From positions 1 through 33,178 of the forward strand of contig NZ_BAAADJ010000051.1 in NCBI RefSeq assembly GCF_039522365.1: a stretch of 33,178 bases of DNA, given 5' to 3'. The translations under genes were made by a program, and so were the position numbers. The notes beneath the pieces were generated by a model. It did not search any database. It saw only the letters and a list, made by a program, of their open reading frames with translations, and had not been told where the DNA came from. This DNA is from Bacillus carboniphilus. Its GTDB lineage: Bacteria > Bacillota > Bacilli > Bacillales > JC228. Positions 8,898 through 16,973 of the stretch are shown here, one piece after another. Positions within the stretch are counted from its first letter, which is position 1. Each line of letters opens with the position of its first letter.

Positions 8898-9535
8898 TTT
8901 TAGTCCATGTCCACGGCGGACCTACAGGGATGAGTTCTTCCATACTGAACCTAACAAACCAGTACTGGACGAGCAGAGGATTTGCGGTAGTCGATATCAA
9001 CTACGGTGGCTCGACTGGGTATGGACGGGATTATCGGGAGTGACTCAAAGGAAACTGGTATGATAGTGTGAATGCCGTTCACTGTTTAATCGTAAAAGGT
9101 GAGGTTGACCCAGATCGGGCTACCATTGCGGGAGGCAGTGCAAGGGGATATACGACGTTAGCCTCTCTCGTATTTTAAGAAACGCATAAATTTGAATCCA
9201 GATACATGGATGGCTTGCTTGGACCTTATCCCGAAGCAAAAGAAGTCTATTACAATCGTTCACTCATCAACTTCACAGATCAATTATCATGACTTGTCAT
9301 TTTCTTTCAAGGACTGGATGACAAAATTGTACCTCACAACCAAGCAGAGCTAATGGCGAAGCGCTAAAATTAGTGGCTTACCGTTTGCGTATATAGCCTT
9401 TGAAGGCGATGGCATAGCTTCCGAATGGCCCAAAACATAAAGCTGTCCCTAGATGGAGAGTTTTATTTTTATGGTATCGTGTTTGGATTTGAGGCTGGTG
9501 ATGAGATAGAGCCTGTGGAGATTGAGAATTTGTGA
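8898..9535 (+). pseudogene. Decayed S9 peptidase copy (catalytic domain only)
   Basis: This aligns to the last ~720 bases of the intact S9 gene and ends in the same reading of the last codons (GAGATTGAGAATTTG, then TGA at 9533-9535). It has no propeller region. It carries a stop in place of an Arg/Glu codon (GGGAGTGACTC), a loss of about 15 bases before GATAGTGTGAATG, a loss of about 60 bases after CTCGTATTT, and several single-base indels. Its 5' limit lies near that of the upstream fragment at 1946-2250, and it shares bases with that fragment that the intact gene lacks. Palindromic repeats C and D stand on either side. Confidence 0.9.
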
Positions 9536-9547
9536 TTTAACAAAAAA

Positions 9548-9596
9548 GGTGCCAGGCCCCAAGACGTAAATAGGACAATTTCTTAGGGCAGGTACT
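9548..9596 (+). repeat. Palindromic repeat, copy D (degenerate)
   Basis: GGTGCCAGGCCCCAAGACGTAAAT with a right arm TTAGGGCAGGTACT. It starts 13 bases after the stop of the decayed S9 copy. It is shorter-armed than copies A and I. Confidence 0.6.
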
Positions 9597-9889
9597 AAGT
9601 TTTGGGTATTTGATACGGTGGGTTGGATAATGAGATTATACAGTTCTGTTAGGTGCTATTTGTAAGTTTCAACTGATTCTTTTGTTCCCACAATCCACAT
9701 GACTTGGATGGTGATGGCAGATAGATTGGTGTAGTGGTGTTTTCCTAATTGAACTTTGCAAAATATGGTTAACTAAACTAGTTTTATCATTCAAACTATT
9801 GTGGTCTAAACCACCTTATTGAACAGGGACTTGGCTTTCATTTGTACATAACCGAATATTTATATGAATTAGCGAATCAGGTTTGCTAA
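9597..9889. other. Intergenic stretch with a possible gene tail on the minus strand
   Basis: From 9770 down to a TAG at 9658-9656 the minus strand is open for 37 codons and reads like a protein C-terminus (…GKHHYTNLSAITIQVMW…). There is no start codon. I do not recognise the family, so it is recorded only as a probable remnant. Confidence 0.3.
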
Positions 9890-10756
9890 CTAGTTTAATT
9901 CACTTTTTGACTTTCTTCCAAGGTACAAAAATTCCATTATTGAATTAAACTCTTTTACTTCAGACGATTCACCGACAATTGTTCCACTCACCCTATAATG
10001 GTCAATCGCACTTTCAAAATCGTTATATAAGTTTCCGTTTTTGCTTATATTATCCGCAACTAAATTTATTCGCTCAGTGCAAAGGTCATACATATTAGGT
10101 GCTGTAGAAATAATTATTCTTGCAAGCTCTTCTCCGGCTTTTTCAATAATATCATTTTCCGCACTTTTTGTGACGGAAGGTGTAGCCTTTAACTTATCTT
10201 TCCTTTCTTCTATCCATTTTATTGCTGCATCTTTATTATGCGATTTTAAGATTGCCAAAGATAACTTATCAATTATCATGATGTTTTCAGGGTATTTACT
10301 ATAAAGATATTCTAATGTTAAATGCCTTATAATAGGTGGTAAAATCGAAAATTGATGTACAACTTCCATATTGGTTCCAAACTCATATTTCTCAAAATAA
10401 TCGATTAACAAATAAGCGTATAAATTGAAAAGACTGTCTATTACAGTTTTTACATCTTCTTCAATTATCTCTCTTGTAAATTGGGTATGAGTGCATTTTG
10501 AACCCATTTTATTAATAGCTTTTATCGCATTTAATAGTAGGGGATTATTTTTTTCTTCAATTCTTAATATAATTCTTTCTTCACCTAATGTAACTTTTGC
10601 TTTTTTAGGAAGGCTTAATATTCTTCTCACTATGACTTCTGCATATTGTCTTATTTTTGCGATTGTCCCCCTTCGTGAAGCACCTTCAAGATAAAAAGCA
10701 TCATTTATTAAATCATTTACTAGTGCCTCGTAAGCTTCATTATTAAATCTAGTCAT
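9890..10756 (-). CDS. Uncharacterised 288-residue helical protein
   Basis: The protein appears almost wholly alpha-helical and charged, with no membrane segment and no catalytic motif I can name. The N-terminal half (about residues 5-130) includes a run around RQYAEVIVRRIL that recalls DUF4145/HEPN-like helical regions found in defense proteins; this is a resemblance only. No clear RxxxxH HEPN motif is present. AAAGGAGC on the minus strand, 7-8 bases before the ATG at 10756, supports the start. The ATG overlaps by 8 bases the end of a broken upstream frame (10749-10939), so it was once the second gene of a tightly coupled pair. Its place between DRT1 and Gabija suggests an anti-phage role, which is inference from context. 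Confidence 0.7.
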   Translation of the reverse strand: MTRFNNEAYEALVNDLINDAFYLEGASRRGTIAKIRQYAEVIVRRILSLPKKAKVTLGEERIILRIEEKNNPLLLNAIKAINKMGSKCTHTQFTREIIEEDVKTVIDSLFNLYAYLLIDYFEKYEFGTNMEVVHQFSILPPIIRHLTLEYLYSKYPENIMIIDKLSLAILKSHNKDAAIKWIEERKDKLKATPSVTKSAENDIIEKAGEELARIIISTAPNMYDLCTERINLVADNISKNGNLYNDFESAIDHYRVSGTIVGESSEVKEFNSIMEFLYLGRKSKSELN

Positions 10757-10939
10757 TATAGTTGCTCCTTTCTAAGCTTCCATGATGTAAATAGCTAACA
10801 GTAAAAGACTGCCCTTCAAATCTCAAATTCTCCAAACCCATTGGCATACTTATATCCAGTAAACCATCCTTATCACTAGTAGATTAGTCAAATGCTGTTC
10901 CACTTCGTCTTCGGGAAGAGGTTCTGAACTATAAATCAT
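10749..10939 (-). pseudogene. Remnant of the gene upstream of, and overlapping, the 288-residue gene
   Basis: Two minus-strand pieces join across a frameshift near 10870-10880. The first begins MIYSSEPLPEDEVEQHLTNL (ATG at 10939). The second begins DKDGLLDISMPMGLENLRF and ends at a TAG at 10751-10749. Joined, they make about 63 residues of plausible protein tail. Its stop overlaps the ATG of the 288-residue gene by 8 bases, the arrangement of translationally coupled partners. The beginning of this partner is missing or unrecognisable. The family is not recognised. Confidence 0.55.
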
Positions 10940-10995
10940 AACCTATTATTGGATACAATTCTTACCTTTTGTATCAGCAATTGGTCATCCCCACA

Positions 10996-11271
10996 CTATT
11001 CCTTCTTTAAAGCTGGCAAAACTACTTCTAAATAGTTCTGCCAATAATCTTTATCACCTTTCTTGGCTAATGCCAATAGTACATTAACTATATTTCGAAT
11101 TCCTGCTTTCTTCCTTTTGTAAAGGATTTTTTCCGTATCTTTCTATATAGAATAAAGGTTAAAAAGATTACTTTTTTGCTTGTAATCATCGTACTTTCTC
11201 CACGTATGTTTACTTTTCTTTCTATGAGTCAATAGCCAAATATCCTCATTATCATTATCAAAAAAAGCATT
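10996..11271 (-). pseudogene. Gene remnant with an in-frame stop
   Basis: The minus frame from 11271 reads FDNDNEDIWLLTHRKKSKHT… and meets a TAG at 11145-11143. It then continues in the same frame (KDTEKILYKRKKAGIRN… then AKKGDKDYWQNYLEVVLPAL) to a TAG at 10998-10996. The composition is that of a real protein on both sides of the stop, so this is a decayed gene of at least 90 codons without a start. I do not recognise the family. More coding-like shards lie upstream (a frame ending at 11306 reads …GRITDWINKTWAKH), but they cannot be joined with confidence. Confidence 0.5.
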
Positions 11272-11538
11272 TTATCTAACCATAAGCAAAGACAAGAAAT
11301 TTAACTTAATGTTTTGCCCAGGTTTTATTGATCCAATCAGTTATTCTTCCGATATTGATATTATTCCTAAATTAAACCTTTGCTAGCTTTCTACCCCTAT
11401 GATAGTCTTTTATCAAAAGAAATAGCATTCCGTCTGATCACATATACATGTTGTATATGGTGATTCTCTATGGTTTTGCAAAAGAATATTGATCCCAAGT
11501 AGGGATGGACTTTATATAACTTTCCGATAATATAATTT
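11272..11538. other. Decayed coding shards, no intact gene
   Basis: Short minus-strand pieces read like protein (…GRITDWINKTWAKH ending at 11306, and …SPYTTCICDQTECYFF further upstream) but are separated by stops and frame changes. An ATATACATGTTGTATAT inverted repeat lies near 11443-11459. No start codon or ribosome binding site was found for any piece. Confidence 0.3.
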
Positions 11539-12015
11539 TTAAATTATAGTTTTGATTAGTCTAATGTCAGTCTTTTTAACCACGTTAGTCGCAAACTCCT
11601 GACTTTTCGGTTCGAATCCTTCTAAACCTAGCCAATTAGCCACATAACTTTTTTTGTATAACCAATCTATCATTACTTCTGAATTTGGATTTGTTTACTT
11701 TACTATTGCTACAATTTTATTAAAGCCTTTTTCTAAGGCAATAGCTTCTAATTTTTCAATAATAAATGATCCTAATCCTTCTCCTTGATGGTTTGTATCA
11801 ACAACCAAGGAAATTTCAAAATCATCATTTTCATAGTTTACCCAACCAAAACCTAATACCTTTTCATTTTCATCTATAAGTTTCCACCACTCTTGATTGA
11901 GTTGTAAACCTAACTCCAAATTATTCAAATTATCAAAGGTCCCATCAGCTACCTCAGCAAAAATAATTTCCTTTTCAGTGTCCCAGATTGAATGTTCTTC
12001 TTTAATTATTTCCAT
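11539..12015 (-). pseudogene. GNAT acetyltransferase gene interrupted by a TAA
   Basis: The first 106 codons (12015 down to a TAA at 11697-11695) encode the front of a GNAT fold. GWVNYENDDFEISLVV gives strands 3-4, and QGEGLGSFIIEKL is the acetyl-CoA-binding motif A. GNAT proteins of this type run to about 150-160 residues, so this is too short. In the same frame, past the TAA, the sequence continues for 51 sense codons (TNPNSEVMIDWLYKKSYV…) to a TAA at 11541-11539. NPxS followed by a FYxKxGF-like segment (WLYKKSYVA) is just what motif B should look like. One nonsense change therefore separates it from a full-length gene. AAGGGA upstream of the ATG is a fair ribosome binding site. The substrate is unknown. 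Confidence 0.8.
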
Positions 12016-12182
12016 AATAAATTTTCCCTTCTATATGTTTTTCTTAAATCTGATGTTCAATTGTGCAATTATGGCAGAAGTTTAGTCATAGTATTTAAAT
12101 AATCACTATAAGTCTTCCTAGAACATTTATTACATTGCGTGCCTAGCATAGTGAACCACCAAAGTTTTGTTAAGGAAGCAAC

Positions 12183-12221
12183 GGGACGGTTCTGCCGCTA
12201 CAGAAGCAGCAGAACCGTCCC
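12183..12221. repeat. Palindromic repeat of a second family (GGGACGGTTCTGC)
   Basis: GGGACGGTTCTGC (12183-12195) pairs perfectly with GCAGAACCGTCCC (12209-12221), with GCT/AGC extending the stem inward. It is unrelated in sequence to the GTGCCTGACCCCC family. It directly abuts the broken end of a Walker-A ATPase remnant. Confidence 0.85.
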
Positions 12222-12312
12222 CATACATCCATTGTCTTACCCGAACCATTAGCGCCAATTAGTACAATTGATTGCTTGTCCCTATATACTTTCTCTACTG
12301 TTAATATTTAGT
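12222..12312 (-). pseudogene. ATPase N-terminal remnant cut at a palindromic repeat
   Basis: On the minus strand a frame after a TAA near 12312 reads VEKVYRDKQSIVLIGANGSG then KTMD, and runs straight into the palindrome at 12183-12221. GANGSGKT is a complete Walker A motif preceded by a typical beta strand, the opening of an ABC/SMC-like or AAA ATPase. Everything after the P-loop is missing. Possible starts just upstream (12340s, after a GAGAGGAAA) are out of frame. Confidence 0.6.
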
Positions 12313-12380
12313 TATTTTATTTTCATAAATGCTTTTCCATTTTCCTCTCAAATAAATTTATTAACGTTAGGTAACGAAAT

Positions 12381-14126
12381 TCAAACTAATTCAGGAATTT
12401 TAGATAAGTCTTCCACTTTGATTTTATATTTTTCTTCTATTAACTTTTGATGTTTCTTTAGCAATTTAGAAACCACAATGAACAATCGACTTTCCGCTCT
12501 GCTCAATCCAACATAATAAATCCTATGTTCCTCATCATTTTCTAAATCTGGATTGATTAGAAAGTCCAACGAATTAGGGATTAATAAAACATTTTCAAAT
12601 TCATCGCCTTTTGCTTTATGAATAGTACGATGATCACTCATGTCCTCTTTTAAATTTATGCATATTGAGAGATGTTTGTATGAATTAGTATTATAAAAAT
12701 CTTTAGCTGCACCTGCTTTGAAACCAGCCATTGAAATATGTGGTTTCAAAATATTATAAAACTCCATAATCGCTTTAGATTCATAGTTACTATAAGTGTT
12801 TAATAGCACCTGAAGTAACGCTATAGATTTGTTAACTTGATCTTTCTCGGATAACCCAGTGAAAAGTACTTTCATTCTTTCTAATGCATTCTTATAATCA
12901 CCTATTCGCGCAAATTCCACTGACTCTATAGAATTGATTATTATTTTTGGTCTATCCGGATTACTATCAAACTCTTGTAATTTAATTAAAAGTTTAGAAT
13001 CTATTCCATCTAAAGAAACCATTGACTTCATTGCATTAGCTGTAGAATTATCTCTAGAAAGCGTATGGATTACGGTATCCTCTCCATACAAATCCTTAAT
13101 TCTTTTATAAGCGTCTATAGTATCCCCGATAAATAATACAGGCACATCCTCATCAATATATTTATATTTATCTTGCACAATGTCATTTCGAACAAGATTT
13201 AGTAAGTCAATAATTTGATTTGAACTACGCCTATTTTCGAGGATTTGATATTCTGCCATGTTTTCTAATTGGAAGTTATTAAATTCTTCTATATTTGCAC
13301 CTTGAAAGGCATAAATAGACTGCGCTGGATCACCTATAACACCAACGATTGTTTCCTTGTCTGCTATCAACTTTACAATTTTTGATTGTATAGGGTTTGT
13401 ATCTTGAACTTCATCTAAGAAAAAGTATGGAAATTTCGCTCTTAAAACTTTTAATATAAATGGATTTCTTGTAATTAATACATAACTAAAGAACAAAACA
13501 TCATCGTGATCAATCCTACCTACTGCCCAACTTAACTTTTTATAACTAAGTAAATCAACTTCTAAGATTTCCGCTACTTTACTTATAGAACCTGCTTTAT
13601 CTTTCTTACCAATTAATTTCAAATGTCCATCAGTATCAAACATATACTCTAAATTCGAAAGCCACACCCATAAAGAGTTTTTCTTAACATCCATAAACAG
13701 TAATTGTCTTAACGAATTAGGCGGCTTTAATTCTGATACACGGCTATGATTTTCTAACCAATTTTCAACAGTAGAACGTCGAGGTAATACGGTATCATGT
13801 CCATTAACCTTATCTACATTCACTTCAAATTCATCAGCAATTAGAAATAGATACGGCTTAATAACATGCTTATACAAAAAACTATGAATTGTCGATACTT
13901 CTACTCTATTGGCTATATTAGTACCAAGTCTTTTCAAAATCGTTTCAACTGCGATGTTTGTATATGTAATACAAGCTATTTTACGAGTCTTTTCTAATCG
14001 CAAAGAATTTTTAACTGTATTTTTTATATGGTTAACTAACCAATGCGTCTTTCCTGCACCTGGCCCGGCTGTAACTTTAAAATGTTGTTCTAAATCAATA
14101 CAATCGCTAGATGAAATTGTAATCAG
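12381..14126 (-). CDS. gajB: GajB, UvrD-like helicase of a Gabija system
   Basis: This is an SF1A helicase. Numbering from CTG at 14126 (581 residues), Walker A is GPGAGKT (21-27), motif Ia is in CITYTN, motif II is DEVQD (238-242), and motif III is GDPAQSIYAFQGA (265-277). HKAKGDEFENV (about 503) and YVGLSRA (about 538) are motifs V and VI. The first ordinary start, TTG at 14003, would remove Walker A and give an inactive 540-residue protein. The frame is open upstream only to a TGA just before AAACTG. The CTG at 14126-14124 overlaps the TGA of gajA as CTGA, where ATGA would be normal. I therefore place the start there, with translation coupled to gajA; an ATT next to it is the alternative. 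In Gabija, GajB is activated by nucleic-acid ends and works with the GajA nuclease against phage DNA. Confidence 0.85.
   Translation of the reverse strand: MITISSSDCIDLEQHFKVTAGPGAGKTHWLVNHIKNTVKNSLRLEKTRKIACITYTNIAVETILKRLGTNIANRVEVSTIHSFLYKHVIKPYLFLIADEFEVNVDKVNGHDTVLPRRSTVENWLENHSRVSELKPPNSLRQLLFMDVKKNSLWVWLSNLEYMFDTDGHLKLIGKKDKAGSISKVAEILEVDLLSYKKLSWAVGRIDHDDVLFFSYVLITRNPFILKVLRAKFPYFFLDEVQDTNPIQSKIVKLIADKETIVGVIGDPAQSIYAFQGANIEEFNNFQLENMAEYQILENRRSSNQIIDLLNLVRNDIVQDKYKYIDEDVPVLFIGDTIDAYKRIKDLYGEDTVIHTLSRDNSTANAMKSMVSLDGIDSKLLIKLQEFDSNPDRPKIIINSIESVEFARIGDYKNALERMKVLFTGLSEKDQVNKSIALLQVLLNTYSNYESKAIMEFYNILKPHISMAGFKAGAAKDFYNTNSYKHLSICINLKEDMSDHRTIHKAKGDEFENVLLIPNSLDFLINPDLENDEEHRIYYVGLSRAESRLFIVVSKLLKKHQKLIEEKYKIKVEDLSKIPELV
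14123..14126 (-). promoter_or_regulatory. CTGA stop/start overlap coupling gajA and gajB
   Basis: Minus-strand CTGA holds the TGA stop of gajA and, in the gajB frame, a CTG that is the most upstream plausible start preserving Walker A. ATGA is the usual form of this junction. The region before it (GGGTGTGTG) is a poor ribosome binding site, so initiation would depend on ribosomes finishing gajA. Confidence 0.55.
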
Positions 14127-16171
14127 TTTTCACACACCCATTCTATAGCTTCTTTAATATAATCTGGTACAATAAAGTCTATATAAGCGTCCGTACCTAG
14201 TTTAGCCAGATTGCCTTCCAATACATATGCTAATTCCAAAGCATTAACACCTTTACCAACCGAATTTAAATATCTAGCAGCTATTAGTGCAATTTTTTTA
14301 TCATCATCTGTCCAATTTAAATCACCATGTTTTAAGGCACTTATAATTCTAGCGTTTTCTTTTGAATTACTTAACTGACTATAAAGCTCATCAATTTCTT
14401 TTCCTTCCTTAAATAGTTTCATCAAATCTTTTATTTCTTCCTTGTTTGACATTGAATCAGTTACTAATTCTTCAAGTGTTGCGTTGAAACGTGCTAAATC
14501 ATATTCAAGGGTTTTACCCTGCATTTCATCTTGCAAATAGAATTTTATATTAGGTGAATATTCTAATTCTTGCTGATTAATTTTATATTCGTATTTTGCA
14601 GTGTCTATATTCATCTCAAATGGATAGCATTTTTTATAAGACGTTTTTTCAGTTGTAAGGTCTTTTCTTTCTGGATCCCTATCAGTAATACAAACTACTT
14701 TTCTATTAATTGCAGCTGAATTACTAGTGTTAAATAGATTTACGAAATGATCAAAGTATTTTCCACCTACATTTATTACTGCAACATGATTATCCTCTAG
14801 AGACTTCCCTACATATCCGGCAAAAATGGACATTAACAATTGCTCCGCTAATCCTTCTACTAATATTAGCTTTTCAGCAAAAAGCATATTAGATTTTGTA
14901 GCGTCTAAAAATCTTTGTATATACTTTTTACTTTCTTCATTAGTTCCAAAAACTTTACCTGGATAACTAACATGCGTTTCATTATCGGCTTTATATAAAC
15001 AAATTAATTCGTCTAGGCTTAATGCTCCCGTTATATGAGTTGAATGGGTTGTTACAAATATTTGACGTACCTTTGTATCTTTTAAATTCTGTTTTAAAAA
15101 CTTTAATAACTGTCTTTGCATTGAAGGATGTAAATGCGCTTCTGGTTCTTCTATTACAAGCATCGGAAAGACTTTAGCGTTGTTTCCTAAATACGTTTCG
15201 CTCGCATTGACTTGCATTTTTGCCAATAATAAAGACATGAAAATCAAATTATTATATCCAAGTCCATTATGTGTTATAGGTAGTTGAATTCCTGTTTGAT
15301 ACTCCACAATTAGTTTAAGCGATGAATAAAGTTCAATATCTGTGATGCTACCTGCAAAATTTGGCTCTGCATTATCGAAGGATGCACCTATATCTTTTGA
15401 ATAAGATAAAATTTGTTTCTTTCCTTCTGACATCCTTTCATTCAGTGAGTCCATTAAATTCCTTGCTTGTTCTTCAAATTCAATTTTTTTATCTTTAATT
15501 TTTCGTTCTTTTTCATCGTCATCTAAGCCTTCATTAGATTTAATATCAAAATCCATAAAGAAGTCCAAAACGTTTTTTAATAGCGTATTTTTACCACTAA
15601 ACATGTCCCTTTCGACATCCCTAATGGCATCTAAAAATTGAAAGTCGAACTTCTTCAAATACTCTCCATCTACTGTAATTTGATTCTCTAAAATTCCACC
15701 ATAAATTTTGTATGTATATAAACGTAAAAAATTTCTATCAATAATCTCCCATGCTTCTATTATAGAAGTTGAAGTAGATTGCATTCTTTTGTAATCTTCG
15801 TGGTGTTTAAGTGGGAGACAAAATTCATAATGTATTTTAGCCTCATACGGCTCTTCCAACTTAGTTAGCCATTGACTTACAACGACTAAGTCATCCCCCA
15901 TTAGATCTTCTTTGTCCTCTTGAGTAAGAGTGATTGAAATATTAACAATAGGCGGCTGTAATTTTAATTCTTCTAACGGTATTGTTTTATTAAAGTCATC
16001 TATGGTTATATTTTTTTTTGTAGATGGATTAAATATCAATGCCATAGCTTTTAATAAATTGGATTTCCCGGCATTATTATGACCGATAATGACGTTTATA
16101 CCATCGTTAAATTCAATTATATTGGACCTGAAATTCTTATAATTTTTAATTTCTATGTTAGAAACGTACAT
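14123..16171 (-). CDS. gajA: GajA, OLD-family ATPase/TOPRIM nuclease of a Gabija system
   Basis: The 682-residue protein has an ABC-type ATPase split around a helical insert, then a TOPRIM domain. Walker A is GHNNAGKS (30-37), Walker B is LVIEEPEAHLHP (338-349), and the H-loop is THSTH (375-379). TOPRIM residues are Glu439 in LVEG and the DRD at 497-499. A predicted coiled helical region (about 215-260) fits the insert. GajA nicks or cuts DNA and is held in check by nucleotides until phage replication depletes them. It is somewhat longer than the roughly 580-residue type member. AAAGGAG and AGAAGG both precede the ATG at 16171. A TATAAT lies on the minus strand at 16228-16223 without a clear -35. 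The next gene, gajB, overlaps its stop, so the two form one operon. Confidence 0.92.
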   Translation of the reverse strand: MYVSNIEIKNYKNFRSNIIEFNDGINVIIGHNNAGKSNLLKAMALIFNPSTKKNITIDDFNKTIPLEELKLQPPIVNISITLTQEDKEDLMGDDLVVVSQWLTKLEEPYEAKIHYEFCLPLKHHEDYKRMQSTSTSIIEAWEIIDRNFLRLYTYKIYGGILENQITVDGEYLKKFDFQFLDAIRDVERDMFSGKNTLLKNVLDFFMDFDIKSNEGLDDDEKERKIKDKKIEFEEQARNLMDSLNERMSEGKKQILSYSKDIGASFDNAEPNFAGSITDIELYSSLKLIVEYQTGIQLPITHNGLGYNNLIFMSLLLAKMQVNASETYLGNNAKVFPMLVIEEPEAHLHPSMQRQLLKFLKQNLKDTKVRQIFVTTHSTHITGALSLDELICLYKADNETHVSYPGKVFGTNEESKKYIQRFLDATKSNMLFAEKLILVEGLAEQLLMSIFAGYVGKSLEDNHVAVINVGGKYFDHFVNLFNTSNSAAINRKVVCITDRDPERKDLTTEKTSYKKCYPFEMNIDTAKYEYKINQQELEYSPNIKFYLQDEMQGKTLEYDLARFNATLEELVTDSMSNKEEIKDLMKLFKEGKEIDELYSQLSNSKENARIISALKHGDLNWTDDDKKIALIAARYLNSVGKGVNALELAYVLEGNLAKLGTDAYIDFIVPDYIKEAIEWVCEN

Positions 16172-16468
16172 CCTTCTAACAACTCCTTTCTACTATCGAT
16201 ATTTATCTAATATTCCACTTCTATTATAAAGCACTTTGTAAATAAATGGTTTTCAATAAAAGGAGCACATAAACTAAAATGAAACTAACCAATGACCCAC
16301 TCTATCATTTCGATGATTTATTTAACTGATGTTTATCGGTGTAATAATTGTTCCCCGCTCTTTTGTTCTACTATTCAAATACCTGAATAAATGTCACTCT
16401 ATTAAACCGATACTTTGGAAATTTTTCCTCAGTAAAATGTCTATTACCAGCAGGAATACTATCCATTT
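16172..16468. other. Gene-free stretch upstream of gajA
   Basis: It holds the presumed gajA promoter (TATAAT, minus strand, 16228-16223). A 16-codon plus frame at 16279-16329 (MKLTNDPLYHFDDLFN) follows an AAAGGAGC, but with a long 13-base gap. It could be the start of a lost gene. Nothing else is recognised. Confidence 0.35.
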
Positions 16469-16727
16469 TCAAACCAAAATATCAACCACTAGTTCGTTTC
16501 TCAAAGAATGATAGCATTCCAAACACACTAACTTATTCCTAATATTAACCACCTCTTTAGAATCCCCGCAAAAAACACTGAATTTACAGGTTGGTACTTC
16601 TACTTTCATTGTCAACGAAAATCTCTACAGGATCCTTCTCATTAAGATCAAAATTTCTTCGTACTTCAACAGGTATAACGATTCTTCCTAATTCATCTAA
16701 CTTCCTTACAACTCCGGTTGATTTCAT
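16469..16727 (-). pseudogene. AbrB-type regulator with C-terminal zinc ribbon, frameshifted
   Basis: From the ATG at 16727 the minus strand encodes MKSTGVVRKLDELGRIVIPV and on to EVRRNFDLNEKDPVEIFVD. This is the SpoVT/AbrB swapped-hairpin DNA-binding domain, complete to its last strand. That frame ends in a TAA at 16586-16584 after 47 codons. In another frame, from the same point, the sequence continues CKFSVFCGDSKEVVN…KLVCLECYHSL to a TGA at 16471-16469. That is the Cys4 ribbon tail of AbrB-like proteins of this subfamily. The break lies within the GAAAGTAGAAGTACC stretch, about 16594-16606. GGGAGGGAG before the ATG is a strong ribosome binding site, so a 47-residue DNA-binding stub may still be made. 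It lies about 550 bases upstream of gajA in the same direction. Confidence 0.8.
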
Positions 16728-16973
16728 GATTCTCCCTCCCAAATTCCCATTATTCTTTGATTACTTGCCGTTCAAAACTCCTATGGTTGTTAATGTTCTT
16801 CATTTTTTTACAAATCCCTCCAAATTATGACAAAAAATATAATCAATTGACTACGATCGTTCAAATAACTCTATCTTTCTAAAAAAAAACAAATTTTCTC
16901 CAAAAGGAAGCTGCCAGCTTGTGTACTCTCTCTTTTCCCAAATAGATAATAGTAGTCAAAAAGGGAGATTTCC

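Noticed and set aside
9656-9770. 37-codon protein-like tail on the minus strand
   Set aside because: Looks coding but has no start and no family; not enough to call a gene.
14001-14003. TTG at 14003 as the gajB start
   Set aside because: It would delete Walker A (AGPGAGKT), which lies in frame just upstream; no ribosome binding site precedes it.
16279-16329. 16-codon plus frame MKLTNDPLYHFDDLFN
   Set aside because: The AAAGGAGC is too far upstream (13 bases) and the frame is very short; possible stub of a lost gene.
16329-16830. Two open plus frames (16329-16511 and 16591-16830)
   Set aside because: They lie opposite the AbrB-ribbon gene, which has a strong ribosome binding site and clear family motifs on the minus strand.
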